Part shown: positions 1 through 8,007 of the stretch, one piece after another
Layout of the letters: the number at the start of each line of letters is the position of its first letter
Numbering within the stretch: the stretch's first letter is position 1
NCBI GenBank assembly: GCA_025358765.1
Contig: JANYIG010000145.1
Span: 1 to 48,649, forward strand
From: Candidatus Kapaibacterium sp.
Lineage (GTDB): Bacteria > Bacteroidota > Ignavibacteria > Kapaibacteriales > UBA4661
Reading direction: 5' to 3'
DNA: 48,649 bases
Program-made: the position numbers and the translations under genes
Notes under the pieces: model-generated
Databases searched by the model: none
What the model saw: only the letters and a program-made list of their open reading frames with translations
What the model was told of the DNA's origin: nothing

Positions 1-40
1 TAGATAAATTCCTGAAAACCGCATCAAACCTTACGCCCAA

Positions 41-128
41 GAACCCCACTCAATCTCCCCTTATAAGGGGAGAAGCAAGACGCAACACGTCTTCGTGGCG
101 GCTTGCAGAGGGGTGATGCGCTTGAGGG
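41..128. repeat. GC-rich intergenic repeat fragment
   Basis: The stretch carries the self-complementary block CTCCCCTTATAAGGGGAG (about 53-70), then CACGTCTTCG and GAGGGGTGATGCG. The 10-mer CACGTCTTCG and the 'gaggg...gatgcg' tail recur in the gap at about 7800-7925, so I read both as copies of one dispersed repeat family. No gene is visible in the first 188 bases. Confidence 0.45.
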
Positions 129-188
129 TAGTCAAAGTTATCTAAACTTAAATGTCTTAGCAGTGTAATCTTTTTTTATTGTACCTCT

Positions 189-1067
189 ATGAGTCTTTCT
201 TTAGCTTTTGTCACCCTCGCAGCCCTGCTCTTTCCGAGTTTTCAGCTGTTCGCTCAACCCAATATTCAAACGGCAGATTCACTCAAACTTTCGCTCAAAG
301 CGCCGTCGTTACAGGCGTTACCCGATTTACGGAATCTCGATCTTTCTGGCTGGGAAGGACGTGATCGGCTGGAGGGCACAGCACGCAACGCTTTTCACGC
401 TAACAGGAATCGCCAGAAAAACCGTCCTTGGCGCGACCTTAGCACGGAAGAGGCTCGCAAGGATGTGCAAGATTGGACGTTTGAGCAGTATGTGAACACC
501 ACAAACCGCTATAGCGCTGAAATAGGGCTAAACCTCAACCCCTTCGACGCAAAATTCTCCGACGTGCAACGTGATTCTCTTGCGAAAAAGCTGGTTCCCT
601 ACGAACGGCAATTAGTCTCGGTTACGGGTTATTTGGTGATGACCTACCCCGGACCACCGGAATCGTGCAATAGCAACAGCGCGGAGTTTCACGATTGGCA
701 TTTGGAGCTGCTTGCCGCGCCGCTCGGCCATTATCCTCGCATCGGCGACCCAACGTCCATCATAGCCGAAACCACGCCCCACACCGAACAAGCGCTTTGG
801 GCAAGTGGCATACGCTTGCAAAAACTTGCAGCGTTCATTCGCACGGGCGATCCACCCCGCTTACAATACCATCCGACCGGCTCGAAGCCGCATAAAATCC
901 GTGTGACGGGGTATTTGTTTTGGGATGCGTCGCACAGCCGAAGCGGTGAAGACATTGGCACAACGATAGTACGCGGCGGCAATAGCGGTTTTAGCCATCC
1001 GTGGCGGGCAACGGCGTGGGAAATTCATCCTATCCTGAAAATGGAAGATTTGGGAACCGAAAAATAA
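189..1067 (+). CDS. Secreted hypothetical protein, OB-fold-like C-terminal part
   Basis: A 292-residue protein with an N-terminal signal peptide (hydrophobic residues about 3-20, ending near LFAQP, a signal peptidase I-like site), so probably exported. Two similar segments, VTGYLVMTYPG near residue 145 and RVTGYLFWDASH near 240, followed by RATAWEIHPI near the C-terminus, look like the beta-strands of an OB-fold or nuclease-accessory protein. I do not recognise a named family and no catalytic motif is evident. The start is the first ATG that leaves a complete signal peptide; no clear Shine-Dalgarno site precedes it. It ends seven bases before the convergent PLP-enzyme gene, so the two are unlikely to be co-regulated. 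Confidence 0.75.
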   Translation: MSLSLAFVTLAALLFPSFQLFAQPNIQTADSLKLSLKAPSLQALPDLRNLDLSGWEGRDRLEGTARNAFHANRNRQKNRPWRDLSTEEARKDVQDWTFEQYVNTTNRYSAEIGLNLNPFDAKFSDVQRDSLAKKLVPYERQLVSVTGYLVMTYPGPPESCNSNSAEFHDWHLELLAAPLGHYPRIGDPTSIIAETTPHTEQALWASGIRLQKLAAFIRTGDPPRLQYHPTGSKPHKIRVTGYLFWDASHSRSGEDIGTTIVRGGNSGFSHPWRATAWEIHPILKMEDLGTEK

Positions 1068-1074
1068 TCGTCAT

Positions 1075-2235
1075 TCAATGGTATCCGAGTGCTTGCGCCA
1101 AATCCGCAATCAGGTCATCAGCGCTTTCCAAGCCAATGGAGAGCCGCAACAGGCTTTGCGGCGTGGGCGAATCCACGCCTTCAATCGAAGCACGGTGTTC
1201 CACGAGGCTTTCTACACCGCCTAAACTCGTTGCCCGCGTAAAAAGCGTCAGCCGTGCCGCCATATCCATCGCTTCTTGTGCGCCGCGCCCAGCATCGGCA
1301 TGAAGCTCTATCGAAACCATCCCGCCAAAACTCCGCTCCCCAAGACCGTTCATTTGCTTGCATGCGAGGTCGTGATAAGGATTGTCCTTCAAACCCGGAT
1401 AATGCACTCGCGCAATCTTCGGGTGTGACGCAAGGAATGAAGCGACTTTCATAGCGTTTTCGCAGTGAACACGCATTCTGTGGGGCAACGTTGATACGCT
1501 CCGCAAAATCAGCCACGAATCAAACGGTGAAGGAACCGCACCGCCAAGATGTTGGAATAACTCAATCTGCTCGAAAAAAACATCCTTCTGCTTCGCAATC
1601 ACCACGCCACCCATCGCATCGCTATGACCGCCAAAATATTTCGTGGATGAGTGCATCACAAGGTCGCAGCCAAGCTCCAACGGTCGCTGCACGAGCGGAG
1701 CCCACGTGTTATCGCACACGCAAAGCGCACCGGCATTGTGGGCGATGGTTGAAACCGCCGCGAGGTCGGTGAGTTTTACGGTTGGATTGCACGGTGTTTC
1801 CGTCCAAAGCAGCTTCGTATTCGGCTGGACGGCGCTTTGCACGGCGTTTAAGTCGGTCATGTCCACAAATGTTGATTGCAAACCCCAGCGACCGTAAAAC
1901 TGTTTGATGAGCGTTTTGATGGCGTAATACATCTCGTTCGGCGCAACCACGTGGTCGCCCGGGCTGAGGGAATGCAGAATACTCATTGCCGATGCCATAC
2001 CAGACGAAAAACATACTGCACCTGCGCCGCCCTCCAACTGCGCCAAACAGGTCTCTAACGACTGACGATTCGGGTTGTTTTCGCGGATGTAGATATAGCC
2101 GGAAGCAAAACTGCCGTCCGGCTCGCGCTCAAACGTGGTGGAAAGCACGATGGGTTGCGTCACCGCGCCGGTGCTTGGGTCTATGCCGCGTCCGGCGTGG
2201 ATTGCTTGGGTGTCGAGAGAATGGGAATTTTGCAT
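1075..2235 (-). CDS. Trans-sulfuration family PLP enzyme (cystathionine gamma-lyase / gamma-synthase / methionine gamma-lyase type)
   Basis: A 386-residue cytosolic PLP enzyme of the Cys/Met metabolism family, which usually forms tetramers and acts on cystathionine, O-acyl-homoserine or methionine. The N-terminal SLDTQAIHAG and PIVLSTTF signatures, CFSSGMAS near 75-82, ETPCNPT near 146-152, DNTWAP near 175-180 and the PLP-binding HSSTKYFGGHSD with Lys199 are all present. An in-frame ATG 96 nt further upstream would add a hydrophobic, non-homologous extension, so I start at 2235, where the sequence MQNSHSLDTQAIHAG matches family N-termini. Substrate cannot be fixed from the sequence. It is divergent from the toxin-antitoxin pair across 126 bp. 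Confidence 0.9.
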   Translation of the reverse strand: MQNSHSLDTQAIHAGRGIDPSTGAVTQPIVLSTTFEREPDGSFASGYIYIRENNPNRQSLETCLAQLEGGAGAVCFSSGMASAMSILHSLSPGDHVVAPNEMYYAIKTLIKQFYGRWGLQSTFVDMTDLNAVQSAVQPNTKLLWTETPCNPTVKLTDLAAVSTIAHNAGALCVCDNTWAPLVQRPLELGCDLVMHSSTKYFGGHSDAMGGVVIAKQKDVFFEQIELFQHLGGAVPSPFDSWLILRSVSTLPHRMRVHCENAMKVASFLASHPKIARVHYPGLKDNPYHDLACKQMNGLGERSFGGMVSIELHADAGRGAQEAMDMAARLTLFTRATSLGGVESLVEHRASIEGVDSPTPQSLLRLSIGLESADDLIADLAQALGYH

Positions 2236-2279
2236 AATGGGTGCAAAAAAGAGGATTGCAAAAAAAATCGTGAGCTTAC

Positions 2280-2311
2280 TTCGATGAACATGATAAATCT
2301 GTGTATATTTG
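2280..2311 (+). promoter_or_regulatory. Candidate Bacteroidetes-type promoter for the DUF433/DUF5615 pair
   Basis: TATATTTG at 2304-2311 fits the TAnnTTTG -7 element, and TTCG at 2280-2283, exactly 20 nt upstream, is three of four matches to the TTTG -33 element. The predicted start of transcription is about 45 nt before the antitoxin ATG. The -7 box alone could occur by chance. Confidence 0.4.
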
Positions 2312-2361
2312 GGACACTGAGGCATTATCAACGGTCACATTAGGATGAGGAAGATGTAATC

Positions 2362-2604
2362 ATGACAGCTTACAATCTTATTACTATTGACCCAGAAATT
2401 CTGGGGGGAACGCCAGTATTTTCGGGAACACGAGTCCCAATACAAACGCTTTTTGACTATATAGAAGCGGGCGACCCGTTAGAGCGGTTTCTTGACCATT
2501 TTCCTAGTGTTCACCGCAACCATGCTGTTGAGCTTTTGGAGGAAGCGCAACGCTCCATGCTGAATTCCATTGCCACAAAAGAGGTTGGCGCAGAGGCAGT
2601 ATGA
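2362..2604 (+). CDS. DUF433 antitoxin-like protein
   Basis: An 80-residue DUF433 protein. The family hallmark ILGGTPVFSGTRVPI (residues about 13-27) is intact and is followed by a predicted helical segment with EAGDPLERFLDHFP, the DNA-binding winged-helix-like part of the family. DUF433 proteins usually sit upstream of a PIN-like DUF5615 protein and are treated as antitoxins. The next gene is exactly that and overlaps by four bases (ATGA), so the pair is translationally coupled. Autoregulation through the candidate promoter just upstream is likely by analogy, not shown. Confidence 0.88.
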   Translation: MTAYNLITIDPEILGGTPVFSGTRVPIQTLFDYIEAGDPLERFLDHFPSVHRNHAVELLEEAQRSMLNSIATKEVGAEAV

Positions 2605-2936
2605 GAATTTTATTGGACGAATGTCTGCCGCGCGTACTCGGTCAAGAACTATCTGAGCATCACGTTCGTACTGTGCGTGAAATGCAATGGAGCGGTAGCA
2701 AAAACGGCAAACTGCTTGCTCTGACTGCACAAGAATTTGACGTATTTCTGACAGTAGATAGCAATATGCGCTACCAACAAAACATGATTACATTTGCTAT
2801 TGCTGTTGTGACGTTGGTAACAGTCAGCAATCGTTTGGAACATATTTTGCCGCTTGTGCCGCATTTACTTGAGATATTACCGACGATTCAACCCTACACA
2901 TTGACCGAACTCACCGTTTCTAAGCCATCATCATAA
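2601..2936 (+). CDS. DUF5615 PIN-like protein, probable toxin
   Basis: A 111-residue PIN-like protein. It begins MRILLDECLP, the DUF5615 signature with acidic residues Asp6 and Glu7, and has a second acidic cluster FDVFLTVDSN (Asp47, Asp53), as expected for a metal-dependent RNase fold. Nuclease activity is inferred from the fold; the family is only lightly characterised. It is the second gene of the DUF433/DUF5615 operon. The C-terminal 20 residues are less conserved-looking. It converges on the histidine kinase gene 18 bp away. Confidence 0.87.
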   Translation: MRILLDECLPRVLGQELSEHHVRTVREMQWSGSKNGKLLALTAQEFDVFLTVDSNMRYQQNMITFAIAVVTLVTVSNRLEHILPLVPHLLEILPTIQPYTLTELTVSKPSS

Positions 2937-2954
2937 CTTCATATAGGGCGAAGA

Positions 2955-4655
2955 TCAAGCGCTGATGGGTGCTGACATACGCGGAATTTGCACGGTGAAT
3001 GTTGTTCCGCTGCCGACTTCGCTCTGGCATTCTATCAACCCACCGTGCGCGTCCACCGAGCGTTTCACAATAGCTAGCCCCAAACCAGTGCCGGGCGCAA
3101 GCCCTGTGTTTTTACCACGATGGAATAAATCAAAGATTTTCGGCAGGTCTTCTTCAGGAATGCCAATGCCTTTGTCTTGCACACGAAAAGCGATATGCGT
3201 GTCGGTGCAGATAACGTCGAACACTATATCCGTATCAATAGGTGAATATTTGAAAGCGTTGAGCAATAAATTCAGCAAAATGTAGCGAATTAATTGTTCA
3301 TCCAGATAGGGCGTTTTACACGCTGACAAAGGGTCGTGAAAGATAAAATTCACCGTCCGCTCTGCTCCGCGGTTGGCAGCAAAGGCTGTACAGGCTTCGT
3401 CTATAATCTGAGCGCACAACTCCGCAAGCTCGACGTTATGAGGACGGAAGGCAATACCTTCGGTTCCAGAACGTTCGATAAACAACACGTCCTCCAAAAG
3501 CTCCGTCATGCGCTGAATGCTACTTTCGATTCGGGAGAAGAAATTCTTCCGCTTTTCCTCGCTCAGATTCACGGCATTTTGCAGCAGTTCCGACGACGAA
3601 AGAATAATCGTCATTGGCGTACGGAACTCGTGCGAAACTAACGATACAAAGTGTGATTTGAGTTCGTTCAATTCTTTCTCTTTTTGTAGCGACGCACGAA
3701 TCTCGTTTTCCGCACGTTTCAGGATGCTCACGTCGGTGATGGCAGTAATAGCAAACTTCGCGTTTTGTTCGGTCGCAAATTTTGTCGTCGTGAAAAATAT
3801 ATCCACTCTATCCAACTTTTTGGTCGTCACCACGCGCTCGCCCATGATTTCTTCCATCATTGAATTGCCCAACAACTCACTCAGTCGTTCGATGGATTCC
3901 GCATGTTCTTGTGGAGGATACATGACGGTAAATGGCAGCCCGATAAGCTCTGTGGGTGATTCGTAGCCGATAATTCGGGCGTATGCTTGGTTGACACGAA
4001 CGTATTCACCTTGTTCGTTCACGACGGATAAACCAACGTTCACCGTGTCAAAAATAAGCGATAAAAGTTGTTCACTTTCGTGTAATGCCTGTTCTGCTTG
4101 CTTTTTTTCCGCAATTTCGCGGGTAAGCTCTTCGTTCATTTCTTGCACTTGGAGCGTTCGTTCAGCAACACGATGCTCAAGTTCTTCATTCAGCATTCGC
4201 ACTGTTGCTTCCACACGAGCGCGTTCCTCTGCTTCGCGCAAAGCACGGTCGCGCATATGCTGGTACTTGAGCGCTTGTTTGGTGAGGTCGGTAATGTCTT
4301 GAATGGAAAACAGCGCATAAAAGCCCAGTTCGTTGGGGTTTTTGAGCGGTGTAACGGTTGTGTGTTGAACGCGAAGCGAGCCACTCGGTAGTTGGCAGGG
4401 AATAATGTGCTTGTGAAGATGTGAGGAAAATACCGCGGGCAAACCACGCATAAAAACTTGTTCCAAACGGCGTTTGTACTTCATATTGGTCAACTGGGGA
4501 AAGCGTTGACGGATATCCATTCCCAAAATCTCATGCCGTGCAATGCCCGACCAATGCTCCATACAGGTATTCCAATGCACAACGGTAAAATCGTTCCGTA
4601 GAACAATCGTGCCGATAGGCATCTGGTCAAGCAATAACAATGAGGGAAGAAGCAT
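2955..4655 (-). CDS. PAS-PAS sensor histidine kinase (cytoplasmic)
   Basis: A 566-residue kinase with no transmembrane segment. Residues about 5-125 form a PAS domain (MPIGTIVLRNDFTVVHWN), followed by a long coiled coil (about 125-195), a second PAS domain (about 196-315, SLIFDTVNVGLSVVNEQG), a HisKA domain with the phospho-acceptor His342 in VSHEFRTPMT, and an HATPase domain with N-box Asn466 (LLNAFKYSP), DKGIGIP and GTGLGLAIVKR. All catalytic boxes look intact. It lies 50 bp downstream of the CheC-like gene on the same strand and probably shares its transcript. No partner response regulator is adjacent; the nearest is at 14.3 kb. The input signal is unknown. Confidence 0.9.
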   Translation of the reverse strand: MLLPSLLLLDQMPIGTIVLRNDFTVVHWNTCMEHWSGIARHEILGMDIRQRFPQLTNMKYKRRLEQVFMRGLPAVFSSHLHKHIIPCQLPSGSLRVQHTTVTPLKNPNELGFYALFSIQDITDLTKQALKYQHMRDRALREAEERARVEATVRMLNEELEHRVAERTLQVQEMNEELTREIAEKKQAEQALHESEQLLSLIFDTVNVGLSVVNEQGEYVRVNQAYARIIGYESPTELIGLPFTVMYPPQEHAESIERLSELLGNSMMEEIMGERVVTTKKLDRVDIFFTTTKFATEQNAKFAITAITDVSILKRAENEIRASLQKEKELNELKSHFVSLVSHEFRTPMTIILSSSELLQNAVNLSEEKRKNFFSRIESSIQRMTELLEDVLFIERSGTEGIAFRPHNVELAELCAQIIDEACTAFAANRGAERTVNFIFHDPLSACKTPYLDEQLIRYILLNLLLNAFKYSPIDTDIVFDVICTDTHIAFRVQDKGIGIPEEDLPKIFDLFHRGKNTGLAPGTGLGLAIVKRSVDAHGGLIECQSEVGSGTTFTVQIPRMSAPISA

Positions 4656-4705
4656 ACGTCACAAGTATGTGTGCAAGGTTCAAGAGTATCGTACACAGAG
4701 AGTCG

Positions 4706-5311
4706 TTAGACAGCCGTTCCCGATTGAACGGAGGATAATACGGTCATCAACGCCTGAGGTTTTAAAAGCATGATGATACTCCCACAAACCGTGTATTGGT
4801 TTGCAATGGAGCAACACACCTCTGAAAGCACTATCACATCATTTGCCGTAAGTGTGCGAAGCGTAATAAGCTCGTCGGAAATGGTCTCGAAATACGTTGG
4901 TACGGAATAGCGTAGCTCGCCGCCGTGTTCAGCAAGAACCTCCATTATTCCATTGAGGAGGATATTGCCAATTTCCAGAAAAACACTATTGCGAATAGCG
5001 TCCATGTCCGTCGCGCCCTCATCGTCGTTGAGCAATAACAGAGCAAACTTTGCGGCGCGGTCAACGGAAAACACAAGGAACGCCTTGCCAGAGATTGCCT
5101 CCGAAAAATCAACCTCCACGACCGATGCCCGATACTGGCGTTCTGGCTCAAGATAGTTTGCCATTTCATGTTGCGAAAACACACGAACGGAGCCAATAGT
5201 AAGGGCTATCGTACTTTGAGTACCATCATTGATAATAGAGGCTGCGCGTTCCATCCCCGTTTGCAACAGCTGTTTGAGTGCTTCGATATATTTGTGGTTC
5301 AATATCATCAC
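4706..5311 (-). CDS. CheC-like phosphatase family protein with one intact active site
   Basis: A 201-residue protein of the CheC/CheX/FliY superfamily, whose members dephosphorylate CheY-P or similar receivers. The second pseudo-symmetric helix carries an intact D/S-x3-E-x2-N motif: Ser109, Glu113, Asn116 in NSVFLEIGN, followed by SVPTYF as in CheC. The first helix (residues about 11-25, ALKQLLQTGMERAAS) lacks the Glu and Asn, so only one active site is expected. It is first in a two-gene unit with the PAS-PAS kinase, which suggests that it tunes that kinase's output, but this is inference. No chemotaxis core genes are in the window. Confidence 0.75.
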   Translation of the reverse strand: MMILNHKYIEALKQLLQTGMERAASIINDGTQSTIALTIGSVRVFSQHEMANYLEPERQYRASVVEVDFSEAISGKAFLVFSVDRAAKFALLLLNDDEGATDMDAIRNSVFLEIGNILLNGIMEVLAEHGGELRYSVPTYFETISDELITLRTLTANDVIVLSEVCCSIANQYTVCGSIIMLLKPQALMTVLSSVQSGTAV

Positions 5312-5343
5312 TATCCGTAGCGTTGGTATATCGTCATCCTTTG

Positions 5344-5374
5344 CAAATTTACTTCTTTTTCGTGCTGAGACAAG
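5344..5374 (-). promoter_or_regulatory. Candidate promoter of the CheC-like/kinase unit
   Basis: On the minus strand TAAATTTG (plus coordinates 5344-5351) matches the TAnnTTTG box, with CTTG (5371-5374) 19 nt upstream as a three-of-four match to the TTTG element. The predicted start is about 25 nt ahead of the CheC-like ATG. Confidence 0.4.
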
Positions 5375-5446
5375 AATATTTCATGGTATCGGTTTGGTGA
5401 TGGAAAAATAACGATTGAGTAACGTATTTCTTATTGGTAATGCCTT

Positions 5447-5466
5447 ACGTAATATCCACGTAATAT
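5447..5466. promoter_or_regulatory. Two direct ACGTAATAT repeats, operator-like
   Basis: ACGTAATAT occurs at 5447-5455 and again at 5458-5466, an 11 bp period that puts both copies on the same helix face. A related ACGTATT lies at 5422-5428. The pair sits about 55 bp upstream of the chemoreceptor start and on the divergent side from the CheC-like unit, so it could be a protein binding site. No regulator is identified. Confidence 0.3.
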
Positions 5467-5520
5467 GACAACCGTAATTTGTGTCCATCATCAACATTTA
5501 GTCATGGTCACAACTATTGT

Positions 5521-7767
5521 ATGAAGTCCTTTCCTACTGCCGCACTCAAAAGTACATACTCTAACACTGGAAAAATCACGCTGTTCAAAAAATTATTAGG
5601 TTTAGCGTGTTTAATTCTTGCGCTCTGCGGTTTGGTTCTTGTATTCTTGCGTCTTGAAATCGCTGCTTACGGCGAGCGCGATGATGTTCGTAATCTAAAC
5701 GTGTTTGTCCTCAAAGCCCATCGTCATGAGCGCGATTTCCTTGTCAACCGCTCTATGATTGAAATCCAGCGTTTTAATGAAGCTGTAATGGCGTGCGATT
5801 CCGTCCTGCAACCATATCAACAGGACAACAACGGGCGGGCGCTGCAAAGTTACATCAACGAGTACCGTCAGCACGTAAAAACTATCGTCGCAACAATGCA
5901 AGAGCGGGGTTTGAACGAAAACTCGGGCGCGGAGGGAGCATTCCGCAAAAGCGTTCACAGCATTGAGAATATCGTTGAACGTGCTGGTCAACATGAAATG
6001 ATGAATGCTTTGCTCCAAGCACGGCGCAACGAAAAGGACTTTATTTTACGCCGTCAAGACAAATACGTGACGGCGGTACAGCACACGATTGAAGACCTCC
6101 GTGCGGCATCTGCTCGTGCGCCACTTCCCCAAGCAACAAAGGAAGAGATTACCGTGCTTTCCGAAAATTACCTCAAAAACTTTGCGATATTGGTTGGTTT
6201 ATTCAAGAACATTGACGCGCTTGACACGCAGTCGCACAAGGATTTTGAGCAAATTAATCTTGTTATCGGCACGATGGTGCAACAGAAAGAATCGACTGCC
6301 ACTACGTATCGCTCGATATCGCTTATGGTGCTGCTTATAGCGCCTATTCTTGCCTTGTGGATAGCCGTTCGCACAGCGCGTAACATCTCTAATCCGGTTG
6401 TGGCGCTGGCTCACGGTGCAGACCGTGTTTCGCAGGGCGATTTTTCGGCGGTGATTGATGTCCACACACGGGATGAAATCAGCCATTTAGCGTTGTCATT
6501 TAACCTTATGGTCGAGAGCATCCGCGTGATTACCGAAGAACTCCATATCGAAAAGCAGGGTGTCGAGCAGAAAGTTCACGATGCTGTACAAACCATGCTG
6601 CGTGACAAATTATATCTTTCCAAGAGCGTCGAGACCATGCTTTCCTCCATTGAACGCTTTGCCAACGGCGATTTGACCACCCGCTTGCAAACGCAACATC
6701 ACGATGAACAAGGCGATATTCTCCGGCTTTACCACGGTTTTAATAGGGCGATTGACGATATTGAACAGGTGATGAGCAGTGTTGCGACGGCAGTATCTCA
6801 GACGGCAGCGGCAGGCATGACAATAACGAACGACACCAACGAGTTGAATGCTGGAGCGAAAGAACAAACACAGCAAACCTCCAACACCGCACGGCTCGTT
6901 GAGGAAATGGCGGCTATGACTTCGCAAGCAATGGATAGCGTCAATGTTGTTTCCATCTACGCCACACAAGCGCGGGAGAATGCGAAGAAGGGCGTTGCAA
7001 CGGTAGAACACACAACACATGGCATCCAATCTATTGTGGAGGCAACACGCCAGATGGAGCGCCAGATAGCATCGCTCACGAACCGCATAGAGAAAATTGA
7101 TGAGGTTGTTAGCACCATCCGCGAGATTGCAGATCAAACGAACATGCTTGCCTTGAATGCTTCTATCGAAGCGGCTCGTGCAGGTGAACACGGTCGTGGT
7201 TTTGCCGTCGTTGCCGACGAAGTAAAAAAACTCGCTGACCGCACGGCAGAAGCCACAAAGGAAATCACAGTAACTATTCGCAACGTACAACAAGAAGCAC
7301 ACAAGGCAGATGAATCCATGACGCTTGCCCGCCAAACGGTTCAAAACGGCATAGAATTGACGCAAGGTATTACCTACACATTTGAGGAAATTTTGAACGA
7401 CGCACTGCAAGTGTCATCCGCAATTTCGCAAATTCAGGCAAGCAGCAAAGAGCAAAAGCTCATGAGCGAAAAGGTAAGTGCAAACGTTCAAACTATAGCA
7501 ACGGTCGTGATGCAATCCGAGGACAATATCAAGCGTCTGGCAGGCATCGCTGGTGAACTTCAACGCTCGATGGAAGAAGTACAACGCAATTTGGAGCATT
7601 TTACGTTGTCGAAGAACACTGATGCTGCTGACGATTACTCTGCCGAACGACGAGCATATTTTGGTCTGCCACAGCACAAACCCCACAATTCCCACACAAA
7701 CGCTCTTTCGGTGGCAAACGCCTTCCCCAAAGCATTACCCAATGGCAGAGTATCTGCTTGGAATTAA
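5521..7767 (+). CDS. Methyl-accepting chemotaxis protein with HBM-like sensor domain
   Basis: A 748-residue transmembrane chemoreceptor. TM1 is about residues 24-44, TM2 about 265-284. Between them lies an all-helical sensor with two matching motifs, [11 protein letters not shown] (about 68-77) and [11 protein letters not shown] (about 168-178), the pattern of helical bimodular (HBM) domains that bind organic acids in McpS. A HAMP domain follows (about 285-340), then a second HAMP-like segment (about 376-418), and the signalling domain with the hairpin tip [20 protein letters not shown] and [21 protein letters not shown]. An in-frame TTG at 5479 would extend it by 14 residues; I chose ATG 5521. 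Cytoplasmic partners (CheA, CheW) are not in the window. Ligand is unknown. Confidence 0.9.
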   Translation: MKSFPTAALKSTYSNTGKITLFKKLLGLACLILALCGLVLVFLRLEIAAYGERDDVRNLNVFVLKAHRHERDFLVNRSMIEIQRFNEAVMACDSVLQPYQQDNNGRALQSYINEYRQHVKTIVATMQERGLNENSGAEGAFRKSVHSIENIVERAGQHEMMNALLQARRNEKDFILRRQDKYVTAVQHTIEDLRAASARAPLPQATKEEITVLSENYLKNFAILVGLFKNIDALDTQSHKDFEQINLVIGTMVQQKESTATTYRSISLMVLLIAPILALWIAVRTARNISNPVVALAHGADRVSQGDFSAVIDVHTRDEISHLALSFNLMVESIRVITEELHIEKQGVEQKVHDAVQTMLRDKLYLSKSVETMLSSIERFANGDLTTRLQTQHHDEQGDILRLYHGFNRAIDDIEQVMSSVATAVSQTAAAGMTITNDTNELNAGAKEQTQQTSNTARLVEEMAAMTSQAMDSVNVVSIYATQARENAKKGVATVEHTTHGIQSIVEATRQMERQIASLTNRIEKIDEVVSTIREIADQTNMLALNASIEAARAGEHGRGFAVVADEVKKLADRTAEATKEITVTIRNVQQEAHKADESMTLARQTVQNGIELTQGITYTFEEILNDALQVSSAISQIQASSKEQKLMSEKVSANVQTIATVVMQSEDNIKRLAGIAGELQRSMEEVQRNLEHFTLSKNTDAADDYSAERRAYFGLPQHKPHNSHTNALSVANAFPKALPNGRVSAWN

Positions 7768-7799
7768 GAAACTGTTTGAAAACTCTTGATAGCTCTTAC

Positions 7800-7925
7800 C
7801 TCAATTCGCCCCCAGAGGGAGAGAAAGTAAAAAATAAAGCCATCGGTAAGCCCTCGGTAAGCCCTCGCCTGCCACGTCTTCGAGGGGAGAGGGTTTGGGT
7901 GAGGGGCAAGCATTGATGCGATATT
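7800..7925. repeat. GC-rich intergenic repeat with tandem CGGTAAGCCCT units
   Basis: This gap between convergent genes holds two adjacent copies of TCGGTAAGCCC (about 7842-7864), then CACGTCTTCG, GAGGGGAGAGGGTTTGGGTGAGGGG and ATTGATGCG. It resembles the repeat at 41-128. No coding sequence or clear terminator is seen between 7768 and 8007. Confidence 0.45.
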
Positions 7926-8007
7926 GATGAGGTTTCAAACACTCTTTATGGATTGCAAAAAAACACTCAGTCTATTTCCGTTCGGACTTCAACACGGTAT
8001 TGTATCA

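Noticed and set aside
6610-7410. A 266-codon minus-strand frame within the chemoreceptor gene
   Set aside because: Cys-rich antisense shadow of the conserved signalling domain; no independent start or family.
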